Notes: generated from the letters alone by a model not told the origin. A DNA stretch of 64,000 bases from Burkholderiales bacterium (GCA_947381415.1 CANCVB010000001.1:186001-250000), one strand, 5' to 3'. Counted from the first letter of the stretch, positions 18,126-27,364 are shown. Made by a program: numbers and translations.

Positions 18126-19556
18126 TTAACACCAATTTTTGGACTGGGCTTCAGCCAAGGTCAGGTCGAGGCAACGCAGAATCAGGGCCATCATGGTGTC
18201 AATGTCTTGGCGGGTCATGATCAGCGGTGGCGCAATGATCATGCGGTCTCCCACGGCGCGCATGATCAAACCATTGCCAAAGCAGTGGGCACGACAAGCC
18301 ATGCCCACGCTGAGCTCGGACGGAAACAGCTCTCGGGTGGTTTTGTTTTTCATCAGCACCAAGCCGGCCATCATGCCGTGGGTGCGGGCCTCACCCACCA
18401 AAGGGTGGGACAGCAACGAGGTGAAGCGTTCAGCCAGGTAGGGTGCGGTGTCTTGGCGCACCCGTTCAATCAAATGCTCTTTTTCCATCCATTCCAAATT
18501 GGCCAATGCCACTTGGCAAGCGACCGGGTGGCCGCTGTAGGTGTAACCGTGGTTGAACTCGCCGCCTTTTTGGATCAATACCTCGGACACCCTGTTGCCT
18601 ACCAAGACCCCGCCCAAAGGCAAATAACCGCTCGTCACACCCTTGGCAAAGGTGACCAAATCGGGCTTGTAGCCCATTTGCTCGTAGGCAAACCAAGCCC
18701 CAAGACGACCAAATGCGCAAATCACCTCGTCACTGATCAGCAAAATGCCGTATTGGTCCACGATGCGCTGGATTTCCGGCCAGTAACTCGCGGGCGGGAT
18801 GATGACACCCCCAGCGCCTTGCACCGGCTCGCCGATGAAAGCGGCGACTTTGTCTGCGCCAATCTCCAGGATTTTGGCTTCGAGTTGCCGCGCCATGCGC
18901 AGACCAAAATCATGCTCTGATTCACCGGGCAAGGCATTTTCAAGGTGGTAGGGTTGGTCAATGTGGGTGATGCCTGGAATGGGCAAGTCACCTTGTTCAT
19001 GCATGCCCTTCATGCCGCCCAAAGAGGCGCCGCCGATGGTGGAGCCGTGGTAGCCGTTGTGCCGCGCAATGATGACTTTGCGCTGGGGCTGGCCCAGACT
19101 GGCCCAGTAATGGCGCACCATGCGGATGTTGGTGTCGTTGCTCTCCGAGCCCGAGCTGGAAAAAAACACATGGGTGAAATGGCGATCACCCACTGGGGGC
19201 GCCAATGCACACAGTTTGCTGGCCAGTTTCACCGCAGGCACATTGGTGGTGTTGAAAAAGCTGTTGTAGTAGGGCAGCTCCATCATTTGCAGGTAAGCGG
19301 CCTGCGCCAGTTCTTGGCGGCCGTAGCCAATGTTCACGCACCACAGGCCACTCATGGCGTCCAGTATTTTTTTGCCCTCGGAGTCCCAGATGTAGATGCC
19401 CTCACCGCGGGTGATGACCCGCGCGCCTCGCTCGGACAGGGCCTTGGTGTCGGTGAAGGGGTGCATGAAGTGGGCACTGTCCATGGCTTGGACATGGTGG
19501 GTGTCAACCTCGCGGCGTTCAATCGCAATGGGGTTGAGCAAGGGGGTGGATGTCAT
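18126..19556 (-). CDS. spuC: Putrescine-pyruvate aminotransferase
   Basis: A class III PLP-dependent aminotransferase that moves the amino group of putrescine (and related diamines) to pyruvate, giving 4-aminobutyraldehyde and alanine. From the ATG at 19556 the protein is 476 residues. Asp276 (LLISDEVICAFGR) pairs with the PLP ring nitrogen, and Lys305 (FAKGVTSGYLPLGG) forms the internal aldimine. An AGGA site eleven bases upstream supports this start rather than the 20-residue-longer reading. It lies between puuA and potF. Other omega-amino acid substrates cannot be excluded. Confidence 0.88.
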   Translation of the reverse strand: MTSTPLLNPIAIERREVDTHHVQAMDSAHFMHPFTDTKALSERGARVITRGEGIYIWDSEGKKILDAMSGLWCVNIGYGRQELAQAAYLQMMELPYYNSFFNTTNVPAVKLASKLCALAPPVGDRHFTHVFFSSSGSESNDTNIRMVRHYWASLGQPQRKVIIARHNGYHGSTIGGASLGGMKGMHEQGDLPIPGITHIDQPYHLENALPGESEHDFGLRMARQLEAKILEIGADKVAAFIGEPVQGAGGVIIPPASYWPEIQRIVDQYGILLISDEVICAFGRLGAWFAYEQMGYKPDLVTFAKGVTSGYLPLGGVLVGNRVSEVLIQKGGEFNHGYTYSGHPVACQVALANLEWMEKEHLIERVRQDTAPYLAERFTSLLSHPLVGEARTHGMMAGLVLMKNKTTRELFPSELSVGMACRAHCFGNGLIMRAVGDRMIIAPPLIMTRQDIDTMMALILRCLDLTLAEAQSKNWC

Positions 19557-19582
19557 GGCGAAGGTCCTGGTGTGAGGTGGGG

Positions 19583-20962
19583 TCAGACGTGAAGCAGCAA
19601 ATGCTCGCGCTCCCATGGAGAAATCACTTCCATGAACTCTTCAAACTCGGTTTCTTTGATTTCGGTGTAGACCGTGACAAATTCATCTCCCAGCACCTCA
19701 CGCAAGTCGTCGTCGCGGCGCAACCACTCCAAGGCTTCTCCCAAACTGCGTGGCAAAGCGTAAGGTGCCAAGTAGGCGTCGCCTTTCATTTCAGCTTTGG
19801 CGGGTAATTTGTTTTTCAGTCCGAGGTAGCCACAGGCCAAGGTCATGGCCAAAGCCACATAAGGGTTGGCATCTGCACCAATCACCCGGTTTTCAATGCG
19901 GCGCGCCTCGGGCGTGGACAGGGGTGAGCGAAAACCCACTGAGCGGTTGTCTTCGCCCCATTCGATGTTGATGGGTGCGGCCGTGTGACGGGCCAGTCGG
20001 CGGTAACTGTTGACATAGGGGGCGACCAAGGCCATGGCTGAAGGAACGTGTTTTTGCAAGCCACCGATGTAGTTGAAGAACGCATCGGAGGGCGAGCCAT
20101 CGGCATTGCTGAAGATGTTGCGCCGGCTTTGTTTGTCCAAAATGCTTTGGTGCACATGCATGGCGCTGCCCGGTTCACCGGCAATCGGTTTGGCCATGAA
20201 GGTGGCGTACATGTTGTGCCGCATGGCCGCTTCGCGCACGGTGCGTTTGAAGAAAAACACCTCGTCGGCCAAGCCCATGGGATGGTCGTGAAAGAAATTG
20301 ATTTCCATTTGACCGGCACCCACCTCGTGGATCAAGGTGTCTACGTTGAGGCCCATTTTTTCGCAGTAGTCGTAAATTTCCTCAAACAAAGGGTCGAATT
20401 CGTTCACCGCGTCGATGCTGTAGGCCTGTCGGGAGGTTTCTGCGCGGCCACTGCGGCCAATGGGTGGGTGCAGCAAAGAGTTGGGGTCGGGGTTGCGTGC
20501 CACCAGGTAGAACTCGAGTTCGGGGGCGACCACGGGTTCGAGGCCCATCTCGTTGTACAAATCGCAGACGCGGCGCAAGACGCTGCGCGGCGCAAAGGGT
20601 ATCAATTTGCCATGGCGGTCGAAACAGTCGTGGATCACTTGGGCGGTGGGGTCCGAGGCCCAAGGCACGATGCGCACCGTGGTGGGGTCGGGTTGCAAAT
20701 GCATGTCGCGGTCATTGGGGTTGATGACGTCGTAATAAGGCCCAGACTTGGGAAATTCACCCGTCACCCCCAGTGCCACCACCACCTCTGGCAAGCGCAT
20801 GCCGCGGTCTTCCGTGAACTTCACGCGGGGCAAAATTTTGCCGCGGGCCACACCCGTCAAATCGGGTGCCAGGCATTCCACTTCAGTGACGCGGTGGACA
20901 TTCAGCCAATGCTCTAACTCGCTGAAATTGGTGGGGGTGGGCAATGAGGCGGTATCAGACAT
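19583..20962 (-). CDS. puuA: Gamma-glutamylputrescine synthetase (glutamine synthetase family)
   Basis: This 459-residue member of the glutamine synthetase family ligates glutamate to putrescine at the expense of ATP, the first step of the gamma-glutamyl (Puu) pathway. The GS beta-Grasp and catalytic domains are recognisable, including the metal-binding region GAGQMEINFFHDHP, the ATP/His region SAMHVHQSI and NRSVGFRSP near the glutamate site. It sits between puuD and spuC in a run of polyamine genes, which separates it from true GlnA. Affinity for other amines is possible. Confidence 0.9.
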   Translation of the reverse strand: MSDTASLPTPTNFSELEHWLNVHRVTEVECLAPDLTGVARGKILPRVKFTEDRGMRLPEVVVALGVTGEFPKSGPYYDVINPNDRDMHLQPDPTTVRIVPWASDPTAQVIHDCFDRHGKLIPFAPRSVLRRVCDLYNEMGLEPVVAPELEFYLVARNPDPNSLLHPPIGRSGRAETSRQAYSIDAVNEFDPLFEEIYDYCEKMGLNVDTLIHEVGAGQMEINFFHDHPMGLADEVFFFKRTVREAAMRHNMYATFMAKPIAGEPGSAMHVHQSILDKQSRRNIFSNADGSPSDAFFNYIGGLQKHVPSAMALVAPYVNSYRRLARHTAAPINIEWGEDNRSVGFRSPLSTPEARRIENRVIGADANPYVALAMTLACGYLGLKNKLPAKAEMKGDAYLAPYALPRSLGEALEWLRRDDDLREVLGDEFVTVYTEIKETEFEEFMEVISPWEREHLLLHV

Positions 20963-20990
20963 AGGCAGACTTTACAAAGTGAGAGGCGCC

Positions 20991-21782
20991 CTAAACAGTG
21001 GCGGGGGCAGGGTGTTGAGCAAGCCCCAGACGTTGGGCTTGACGGCTTCGGCAGGCATCCCCGAACGACTGGAATATCTGTTGGTACAGCGGATGTTCTT
21101 GGCAACGCCACTCGGGGTGCCATTGGACCGCAAAGGCATAGGCTTTGGCATGGCGTATCTGTACCGCCTCTACCAAGCCATCGGGTGCATACGCCATCGG
21201 CTCTAAACCATCGGCCAATCGGTCAATGCCTTGGCCGTGCAGCGAATTGACCATGGCGGTTTCGGCGCCTGCCCATCGGGCAAGCGGGGTATGCGGCAGG
21301 ATGCGAATCGGGTGGCTGGGGGCGTACTGGTCGGCGAACGGCACGCCACGGGGTTCGCGGTGGTCCATCATGCCTGGGACCTCTTGCACCTGTTGGTGCA
21401 AACTGCCACCCAAAGCCACATTGATTTCTTGGAAACCGCGGCAAATACCCAGCAAGGGAATACCGTGCGCCAGACAGGCACGAATCAGCGGCAAAGTCAG
21501 CGCATCGCGTTGTGGGTCCAAAGGCAATTCGGGTCGAAGCACCTCTTGATCAAAATGGCTGGGATGCAAATTCGAGGGTGAGCCTGTTAACAAAACACCA
21601 TCCACTGCCGCCAAAAGCTGGGGTATTTGCGCTGCGTGGGCTGTGGGGAAGGTCAAGGGTTCAGCGTGTGCACCTTGTTTGACGGCCAATGCATATTTGT
21701 CACCCAAAACCGTGAAGGGAGACTTGACGTCCCCTTCGCCGAGTTGCCGATGATCGTGGGTGACCCAAACCCATGGCTGCAT
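20991..21782 (-). CDS. puuD: Gamma-glutamyl-gamma-aminobutyrate hydrolase
   Basis: A class I glutamine-amidotransferase-fold hydrolase that releases GABA and glutamate from gamma-glutamyl-GABA, the last step of the Puu pathway. The nucleophile is Cys114 (LGICRGFQEIN) and the His222/Glu224 pair lies in QWHPEW. I prefer the ATG at 21782, six bases after GAGGAG; the ATG at 21788 directly abuts that site. The protein is 263 residues. A candidate sigma-70 promoter lies just upstream, so puuD may start a transcript through puuA, spuC and the transporter. Confidence 0.9.
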   Translation of the reverse strand: MQPWVWVTHDHRQLGEGDVKSPFTVLGDKYALAVKQGAHAEPLTFPTAHAAQIPQLLAAVDGVLLTGSPSNLHPSHFDQEVLRPELPLDPQRDALTLPLIRACLAHGIPLLGICRGFQEINVALGGSLHQQVQEVPGMMDHREPRGVPFADQYAPSHPIRILPHTPLARWAGAETAMVNSLHGQGIDRLADGLEPMAYAPDGLVEAVQIRHAKAYAFAVQWHPEWRCQEHPLYQQIFQSFGDACRSRQAQRLGLAQHPAPATV

Positions 21783-21808
21783 GCCCATCTCCTCAGAATA
21801 GTGAAGAC

Positions 21809-21837
21809 ATTATGTTGCATTTCTGAAGCATTTTCAG
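21809..21837 (-). promoter_or_regulatory. Possible sigma-70 promoter of puuD-puuA-spuC-potFGHI
   Basis: On the minus strand CTGAAA (21832-21837), a 17-base spacer and CATAAT (21809-21814) match the -35 and -10 at four and five of six positions. The puuB-puuD gap of about 105 bases is the largest within the cluster, which fits an internal start. No clear operator is seen. Confidence 0.35.
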
Positions 21838-21887
21838 CCCGACCTGCCATTTAAATGCGTGACCGCGACTGACGCTGCGGCGCGGAC

Positions 21888-23195
21888 TCAGCTCAGCCAG
21901 TCGAGCAAGCGGTAATAGCTGGTGCCCAAGAGCAAAAGCGGAATGCGCATGGCGGGGCCGCCAGGAAAAGGGTTTTGTCGGATGCGTTGAAACAAGGCCA
22001 AGGCCGTGGTGTCGCCCCCAATGGCCTGGCTCACGACCCGCCCTGCCAAGGTGGTTGCCGCGACACCGTGGCCGCTAAAGCCTTGCATGAAAAACACCCC
22101 TGGTGCCAGTTGACCCCAGTCGGGAGCGCGGTCGCGGGAAATATCGACAAATCCGCCCCACGTATGCGCTACAGGCGTGTCTGCCAATGCAGGAAAGACT
22201 TGCACCATGCGCTGTCGCATGGTCTCGGTAAGGTCTGAAGGGGTGGCTGCGGTGTAGCTGACCCTGCCGCCAAACAACATGCGCTTGTCGGCAGCCAGAC
22301 GAAAGTAGTCCAGTACAAAATTGTTGTCACACACCGCCGCTTGGGTGGGCAGCAAGCTGTTGGCCAATTCGTCTGACAATGGTGGCGTGGCCACGATATA
22401 GGTGCCCACGGGCATGATGCGCGCATGCAGGCGTGGCGCCAAGCCAGGCGCCTGCCAGAGCAGGCCGCAATTGCCAGCCAGCACCACCTGACGAGCGCGC
22501 ACGTGGCCTTGGGCGCTGCGCACCACCCAATGCTCGCCCGAGCGCTCCATGGATTGGGCCGGACTGTGTTCAAACAAACGCACCCCGGCTGCGGCGGCGG
22601 CTTGGGCCAAGCCCAAACCATAGCGCAAGGGGTTGAGGTGACCCGAGGCGGGGTCGATCAAGCCAGCAACATAACGTTGACTGCCGATGTGGGCTTGCAA
22701 TTCAGACCCTTCAACATACTGCATGCGGTGGCCATGGTTTTTCAACATGTAGGCTTGTTCTTGTTGAAGCGCCAAGGCTTTGCGTCGGCGATCAGCCACT
22801 GTGATGTAAGACCACACTGGCTCGCACTCGATGGCATAGCGACGCATGCGCTCTTGCATCCATTGCAAACTCGCCAGCGACAGTTGCCACAGTTCTTGTC
22901 CAGCTTTCAAACCCAGGTGCTGGTCCAGCCAGGCTTGGCCACAGGCAAAACCGCTGATGGCTTGGCCACCATTGCGCCCCGAGGCATGGCCACACAGCTG
23001 CTGCGCTTCCAGTACCACCACCTCTTGGCCTTGTTCGGCCAACTCCAGCGCGGTTGACAGGCCTGCCAAGCCGCCGCCGACCACCAGCACATCAGCGACG
23101 GTATCCGACTGCAAAGACGGCCAATCTTGGCGGGTCACGGTGGTTTCGTAATAGCAGTCTTTGCCAAGGTTCTGGTTCAGGTAAGCCAAATCCAT
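21888..23195 (-). CDS. puuB: Gamma-glutamylputrescine oxidoreductase (FAD-dependent)
   Basis: A DAO-family flavoprotein that oxidises gamma-glutamylputrescine to the aldehyde, releasing ammonia and hydrogen peroxide. The dinucleotide-binding motif VVGGGLAGLSTALELAEQG lies near residue 40, followed by the acidic VVVLEA strand end. The ATG at 23195 (MDLAYLNQNL) follows AAAGGA by five bases; an upstream in-frame start at 23243 lies within speB. The protein is 435 residues. It is ten bases downstream of speB and was probably cotranscribed from miaB or speB. Confidence 0.88.
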   Translation of the reverse strand: MDLAYLNQNLGKDCYYETTVTRQDWPSLQSDTVADVLVVGGGLAGLSTALELAEQGQEVVVLEAQQLCGHASGRNGGQAISGFACGQAWLDQHLGLKAGQELWQLSLASLQWMQERMRRYAIECEPVWSYITVADRRRKALALQQEQAYMLKNHGHRMQYVEGSELQAHIGSQRYVAGLIDPASGHLNPLRYGLGLAQAAAAAGVRLFEHSPAQSMERSGEHWVVRSAQGHVRARQVVLAGNCGLLWQAPGLAPRLHARIMPVGTYIVATPPLSDELANSLLPTQAAVCDNNFVLDYFRLAADKRMLFGGRVSYTAATPSDLTETMRQRMVQVFPALADTPVAHTWGGFVDISRDRAPDWGQLAPGVFFMQGFSGHGVAATTLAGRVVSQAIGGDTTALALFQRIRQNPFPGGPAMRIPLLLLGTSYYRLLDWLS

Positions 23196-23205
23196 GGGTG
23201 TCCTT

Positions 23206-24135
23206 TCAGGGGCGCAATGCTTGAAGCCTTTTGGCCTGACCACTCAGGTAGGACCAGACCAAGGTGGAAGCCGCCAGACTGCTGAGTTCTGCATGGTCAT
23301 AGGGCGGAGACACCTCGACACAGTCCATGCCAATCCAATTCAAATCGGACAAGCCTTCGACCCAGTACAGCAATTGGCTCATGCTCAGGCCCCCAGGCTC
23401 TGGCGTGCCGGTTCCAGGCGCAAAGGCAGGGTCCAGGCAATCGATGTCGAGCGTCAAATACACAGGGCGTTGGCCGATGCGCTCGCGCACCGCTTGCAAC
23501 AGGGGGTCCAGCTGCTGACCCTCTCGCCCCCACAGGTCGCGGGCATGGTAAATCAGGCCGCCTTGGTCTCGTACGTACTCGCGCGCGCTGCGTTCTGCGG
23601 CCGAGCGCAAGCCCACTTGCACCGTGTGGCTGGCGCTGACCAAACCTTCTTCAATGGCTTCACGGGTCCAAGTGCCATGGCCTGAGGGCTCGCCAAAATG
23701 GTCTTCCCAGGTGTCGCAGTGCGCATCGAAATGCAGCAAAGCCACGGGACCCTGTTGGGCATGGATGGCGCGCAGCAAGGGCAGGGTGATGGCGTGGTCG
23801 CCCCCCAAAAACACGCAGTGGTGATGGCGCAGCAAAGGCTGGGCCTGGGCCTGAATGGCCGCGCGTGCCGCCATCAATCCACTGGCGTTGGGCAAGGTCA
23901 GGTTGCCAGCGTCTCCCAGCCAGGGCAAGGGGCTGACATCAAACACCGGATGGGTGGCGTCACACAGCTGCAAGCTGGCGGTACGGATGCTTTGAGGGGC
24001 CATGCGCGCACCCGGGCGGTTGGTCACGCTGCCATCCCAAGGCACACCGACCACGGCCAAGGGCTGGTGGTGCAAGGGGGGGCAGTTGGCAAAACCGCCG
24101 TTGCTTTGGCTGTAGGGAAACGCCAGTTCAGCCAT
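23206..24135 (-). CDS. speB: Agmatinase (ureohydrolase family)
   Basis: A 309-residue manganese ureohydrolase that splits agmatine into putrescine and urea, feeding the catabolic genes downstream. Metal ligands are visible: His114 (GGDHAITLP), Asp137, His139 and Asp141 (HFDAHCDTW), and Asp230/Asp232 (LDIDCLDPAF). The loop sequence around SGHGTW favours agmatinase over arginase, but related guanidino substrates are possible. The gene starts only three bases after the miaB stop, so it may depend on miaB transcription. No arginine decarboxylase is in the window. Confidence 0.85.
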   Translation of the reverse strand: MAELAFPYSQSNGGFANCPPLHHQPLAVVGVPWDGSVTNRPGARMAPQSIRTASLQLCDATHPVFDVSPLPWLGDAGNLTLPNASGLMAARAAIQAQAQPLLRHHHCVFLGGDHAITLPLLRAIHAQQGPVALLHFDAHCDTWEDHFGEPSGHGTWTREAIEEGLVSASHTVQVGLRSAAERSAREYVRDQGGLIYHARDLWGREGQQLDPLLQAVRERIGQRPVYLTLDIDCLDPAFAPGTGTPEPGGLSMSQLLYWVEGLSDLNWIGMDCVEVSPPYDHAELSSLAASTLVWSYLSGQAKRLQALRP

Positions 24136-24138
24136 GCA

Positions 24139-25473
24139 TCAAGCCACCACGACTTGGCCGCGCAAGGAGTGCGGCAAGGCTTCGGTGATGCGCACATCGA
24201 TCATCTGGCCGACCAAGCGCTGCCCTTGCGGGCCGGCGTCAAAGTTGACGATGCGGTTGCATTCGGTGCGGCCCATCAACTCGGCCGCACTCTTGCGTGA
24301 CGCGCCTTCCACCAAAATCCGCTGCACCGTGCCCACACGGCTTTCGCCAATGCGCCGCACGTTGTCTTCCACCGTGGCTTGCAGGTGTTGCAAACGGCGC
24401 AACTTCACCTCGTGCGGCGTGTCGTCGTGCAAATTGGCGGCAGGCGTGCCAGGGCGGGGACTGAAAATAAAACTGAACGAGGCGTCAAAACCGATGTCGG
24501 TGATCAACTTCATGAGCTTGTCAAAGTCTTCCTCGGTCTCGCCAGGAAAGCCCACGATGAAATCCGAGCTCATGGAAATATCGGGGCGCACCGCGCGCAG
24601 TTTGCGGATGGTGCTCTTGTATTCCATGGCGGTGTAGCCGCGTTTCATGGCCATCAGGATGCGGTCTGAGCCGTGTTGCACAGGCAAGTGCAAATGGCTC
24701 ACCAACTGCGGCACCTTGGCATACACATCAATCAGGCGCTGGGTGAATTCGTTGGGGTGGCTGGTGGTGTAACGGATGCGCTCCACACCAGGAATTTCAG
24801 CGATGTATTCAATCAGCAAGGCAAAGTCGGCGATCTCTGCGCTCTCGCCCATGCGGCCACGGTAGGCATTGACGTTTTGGCCAAGCAGTGTGATTTCTTT
24901 CACGCCTTGTGCAACCAAGCCCGCCACTTCGGTCAACACATCGTCCAAGGGGCGGTTGATTTCTTCGCCCCGTGTGTAAGGCACCACGCAATAGCTGCAG
25001 TACTTGGAGCAGCCTTCCATGATGGAGACAAACGCCGAGGCGCCGTCTACCCGTGCGGGCGGCAGGTGGTCGAACTTCTCGATCTCGGGAAAACTGATGT
25101 CGACCTGAGGCTTCTTCAAATCGCGGCGCTGGTTCAGCAACTCGGGCAGGCGGTGCAGGGTTTGCGGCCCGAACACCACGTCCACATAGGGCGCGCGGGC
25201 GATGATGGCCTCGCCTTCTTGGCTGGCCACACAACCACCCACAGCAATTTGCACGCCTTTTTGTTTGAGGTGTTTCACGCGCCCTAAATCGGAAAACACT
25301 TTTTCCTGGGCTTTTTCGCGCACCGAGCAGGTGTTGAAGACCACCAAATCGGCTTCGTCGATGTCTTGGGTTTGTTCGTAGCCTTGGGCAGCGCCCAAAA
25401 CGTCAGCCATCTTGTCCGAGTCGTACTCGTTCATTTGGCAGCCAAAGGTTTTGATGAAGACTTTGCGGCTCAT
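24139..25473 (-). CDS. miaB: tRNA-2-methylthio-N6-isopentenyladenosine synthase
   Basis: A radical-SAM methylthiotransferase acting on isopentenyladenosine 37 of tRNAs that read UNN codons. The protein has 444 residues. Auxiliary cluster cysteines are Cys12 (FGCQMN), Cys49 (NTCSVR) and Cys81 (GGCVAS). The radical-SAM triad is Cys155, Cys159, Cys162 ([16 protein letters not shown]). A TRAM domain lies at the C-terminus. It is a housekeeping gene directly at the head of the putrescine cluster. Confidence 0.96.
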   Translation of the reverse strand: MSRKVFIKTFGCQMNEYDSDKMADVLGAAQGYEQTQDIDEADLVVFNTCSVREKAQEKVFSDLGRVKHLKQKGVQIAVGGCVASQEGEAIIARAPYVDVVFGPQTLHRLPELLNQRRDLKKPQVDISFPEIEKFDHLPPARVDGASAFVSIMEGCSKYCSYCVVPYTRGEEINRPLDDVLTEVAGLVAQGVKEITLLGQNVNAYRGRMGESAEIADFALLIEYIAEIPGVERIRYTTSHPNEFTQRLIDVYAKVPQLVSHLHLPVQHGSDRILMAMKRGYTAMEYKSTIRKLRAVRPDISMSSDFIVGFPGETEEDFDKLMKLITDIGFDASFSFIFSPRPGTPAANLHDDTPHEVKLRRLQHLQATVEDNVRRIGESRVGTVQRILVEGASRKSAAELMGRTECNRIVNFDAGPQGQRLVGQMIDVRITEALPHSLRGQVVVA

Positions 25474-25570
25474 GGCGAAGTCCTTGAAGAAATGCAGCGG
25501 GTCATGGTGTAGATCCAGAGGCTGTGAAAGGAGGGCAGATTGTAGCCAGGGCGTTCTTTATGATCGCCCC

Positions 25571-25954
25571 ATGACCACCTTCACCCGCACCGTTTTATTC
25601 ACCGACACCGATGGCCGTGCGCGTTTTCGCGCTGAGGCCGTGGCCTTGGACCAAGGCAGCCCGCAGGCCCGCTTGAGCGAGTTGTTGCCCACCCAAGGTT
25701 TGCAGTTGCGTGAAAGCCCCGTGGGCTTCAAAAGCGAGTTTCATGTGAGCAGCCACCCCCAGTGGGTGTTCATCTTGCAAGGCCAGATGGAGATTGGATT
25801 GCAAGACGGCACATCCAGGGTGTTTGGACCGGGGGAGCATTTTTTCTCGGCGGATCTGTTGCCCACTGGCGCGGTTTTTGACCCCGAGGTGCATGGCCAC
25901 TGGAGTCGGCAGTTAGGGCAGGAAAAGTTGGTGACGGTGTTTGTGCGGGCCTAA
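25571..25954 (+). CDS. Small cupin-domain protein
   Basis: A 127-residue protein starting at the ATG at 25571 (MTTFTRTVLFTDTDGRARF); a longer reading from 25412 would run into the opposite miaB start. Residues about 60-125 form a single cupin barrel (HPQWVFILQGQMEIGL, then FGPGEHFFSADLLPTG). Only some of the usual metal-binding His/Glu residues are present. Its substrate or role is unknown. It is transcribed away from miaB and stands alone, with a 179-base gap to the next gene. Confidence 0.7.
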   Translation: MTTFTRTVLFTDTDGRARFRAEAVALDQGSPQARLSELLPTQGLQLRESPVGFKSEFHVSSHPQWVFILQGQMEIGLQDGTSRVFGPGEHFFSADLLPTGAVFDPEVHGHWSRQLGQEKLVTVFVRA

Positions 25955-26033
25955 AGACCGGTTGGTGCATACCTGCTTGTACGCAAATTCTGCGAAATAT
26001 GAATCATTTGGGAGTATTTTTCGGTTTCATGAT

Positions 26034-26061
26034 TAAAGTCTTGCCTTGTTCAAGCCGATCA
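26034..26061 (+). promoter_or_regulatory. Possible sigma-28 (FliA) promoter of the carbonic anhydrase gene
   Basis: TAAAGTCT (26034-26041) and GCCGATCA (26054-26061) match the flagellar sigma-28 consensus (TAAAGTTT, 11 bases, GCCGATAA) at seven of eight and seven of eight positions. The spacer is 12 bases, one longer than ideal. It lies 72 bases before the ATG. Confidence 0.5.
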
Positions 26062-26133
26062 AACCCTTAGCATCTTGGGCGAGAATCTGCCCTGAACCCG
26101 ATTTCCCTTTTTTTACCTTCTTGTTGAGTAGCC

Positions 26134-27360
26134 ATGAAAAAACATTTGCGTCTTATCCTGGAAATTTTGCTGGGAATTTGTCTGGTTGCTACCGCAGCCC
26201 TGGCTTACTGGAATTTTTCCGCTAAAAAACATTTGAATGAACAAGTGGCTGAGTTGAGTGAGCAACTTGATGAAGCCAAAGAATCCTTGGAAAAAGTCCA
26301 TGAAGAGGCCGACGCCTCCAAAGACGCCAAAGCAGAGCCAGACAACACGGCCAACCAAGAAATGGAAGCTTTGAAATCGGCTTTTGCCAATGGCGTGGTT
26401 CTGCAAGACGTTGAAACCTTGTACAAAGCGCAAAAGGCTTTGAGCGCTGAAAGACAAGTGGGTATGGCATCTTTGCGTTTGCTCACCAAAGGCGCGCAAG
26501 ACCCTGACACCATCGCCGCTTACCAAAAAGCCTTGGAGATGGCTGAATGGAGCAACCGTTTGCAAACCGTGTGTGCTGCGCAAAATGCCTTGGCCGCTGC
26601 CGGTCAAAAGGTGAAAGTGCTGTCCGAGTGCAAAAAATCCACCGATAAAGAGGCCGATGCCAAGGAAGAGCACGCCAAGAAAGACGACAAAGCGCACGAC
26701 GTGCATTGGGGTTATGAGGGCGATAACGGCCCTGAACATTGGGGCGATGCGTTCCCAGTCTGTGGCAAAGGCAAGAAACAGTCACCTTTGAACATCGTTG
26801 GCCCGTTTGAAAAATCCAAAGACAGCCTGAGCGTGGACTACAAAGAAGGCCCACTCAAAATGTTCAACAACGGCCACACGATCCAGGTCAACATAGAGCC
26901 AGGCAGTACCTTGACGATTGGCAAAGAGACCTTCGATTTGTTGCAATTTCACTTCCACCGCCCCTCTGAAGAGCAGGTCGAAGGCAAAAATGCCAGCATG
27001 GTCGCCCACTTTGTTCACAAGAGCAAAGAAGGCAAATTGGCGGTGATTGGGGTGTTGCTCAATGAAGGCAAAGACAGTGCGCCCATCAAAACCTTGTGGG
27101 CCAATTTGCCGCCTAAAGAAGGCGAGGAGTTCTTGCCTTCCAAAGTCACTTTTAACCCTGCAAGCATGTTGCCCAAGGAAATGGCTTTCTATAACTACGA
27201 AGGCTCTTTAACCACCCCCCCTTGTACAGAGGGTGTGCAGTTTTATATCTTGAAGTCGCCGATGGAGATTTCCAAGCAACAGTTGGCAAAATTCCCTTAC
27301 AAAGTCAACGCCCGCCCTGTGCAGTCACTCAATGGCCGCAAAATTTCAGCAGGCGGTTAA
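26134..27360 (+). CDS. Membrane-anchored alpha-carbonic anhydrase with N-terminal coiled coil
   Basis: A 408-residue protein. Residues 1-30 form an uncleaved-looking membrane anchor (LILEILLGICLVATAALAYW) without a clear signal-peptidase site. Residues 30-66 form an acidic coiled coil, followed by a helical domain to about 167 and a charged linker to 188. From residue 190 a complete alpha-carbonic anhydrase domain is visible: zinc ligands His273 and His275 (QFHFHRPSEE) and His292 (VAHFVH), the proton-shuttle position His248 (NNGHTIQV) and the SLTTPPCTEGV loop. It should hydrate carbon dioxide in the periplasm while tethered to the inner membrane. It abuts fliN tail to tail, and a possible sigma-28 promoter precedes it. 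Normal alpha-type enzymes of bacteria are about 240 residues. Confidence 0.88.
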   Translation: MKKHLRLILEILLGICLVATAALAYWNFSAKKHLNEQVAELSEQLDEAKESLEKVHEEADASKDAKAEPDNTANQEMEALKSAFANGVVLQDVETLYKAQKALSAERQVGMASLRLLTKGAQDPDTIAAYQKALEMAEWSNRLQTVCAAQNALAAAGQKVKVLSECKKSTDKEADAKEEHAKKDDKAHDVHWGYEGDNGPEHWGDAFPVCGKGKKQSPLNIVGPFEKSKDSLSVDYKEGPLKMFNNGHTIQVNIEPGSTLTIGKETFDLLQFHFHRPSEEQVEGKNASMVAHFVHKSKEGKLAVIGVLLNEGKDSAPIKTLWANLPPKEGEEFLPSKVTFNPASMLPKEMAFYNYEGSLTTPPCTEGVQFYILKSPMEISKQQLAKFPYKVNARPVQSLNGRKISAGG

Positions 27361-27364
27361 GGGT

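Noticed and set aside
17844-18920. 358-residue open frame on the plus strand opposite potF and spuC
   Set aside because: It spans the ends of two conserved genes and has no recognisable domain; it is a shadow frame.
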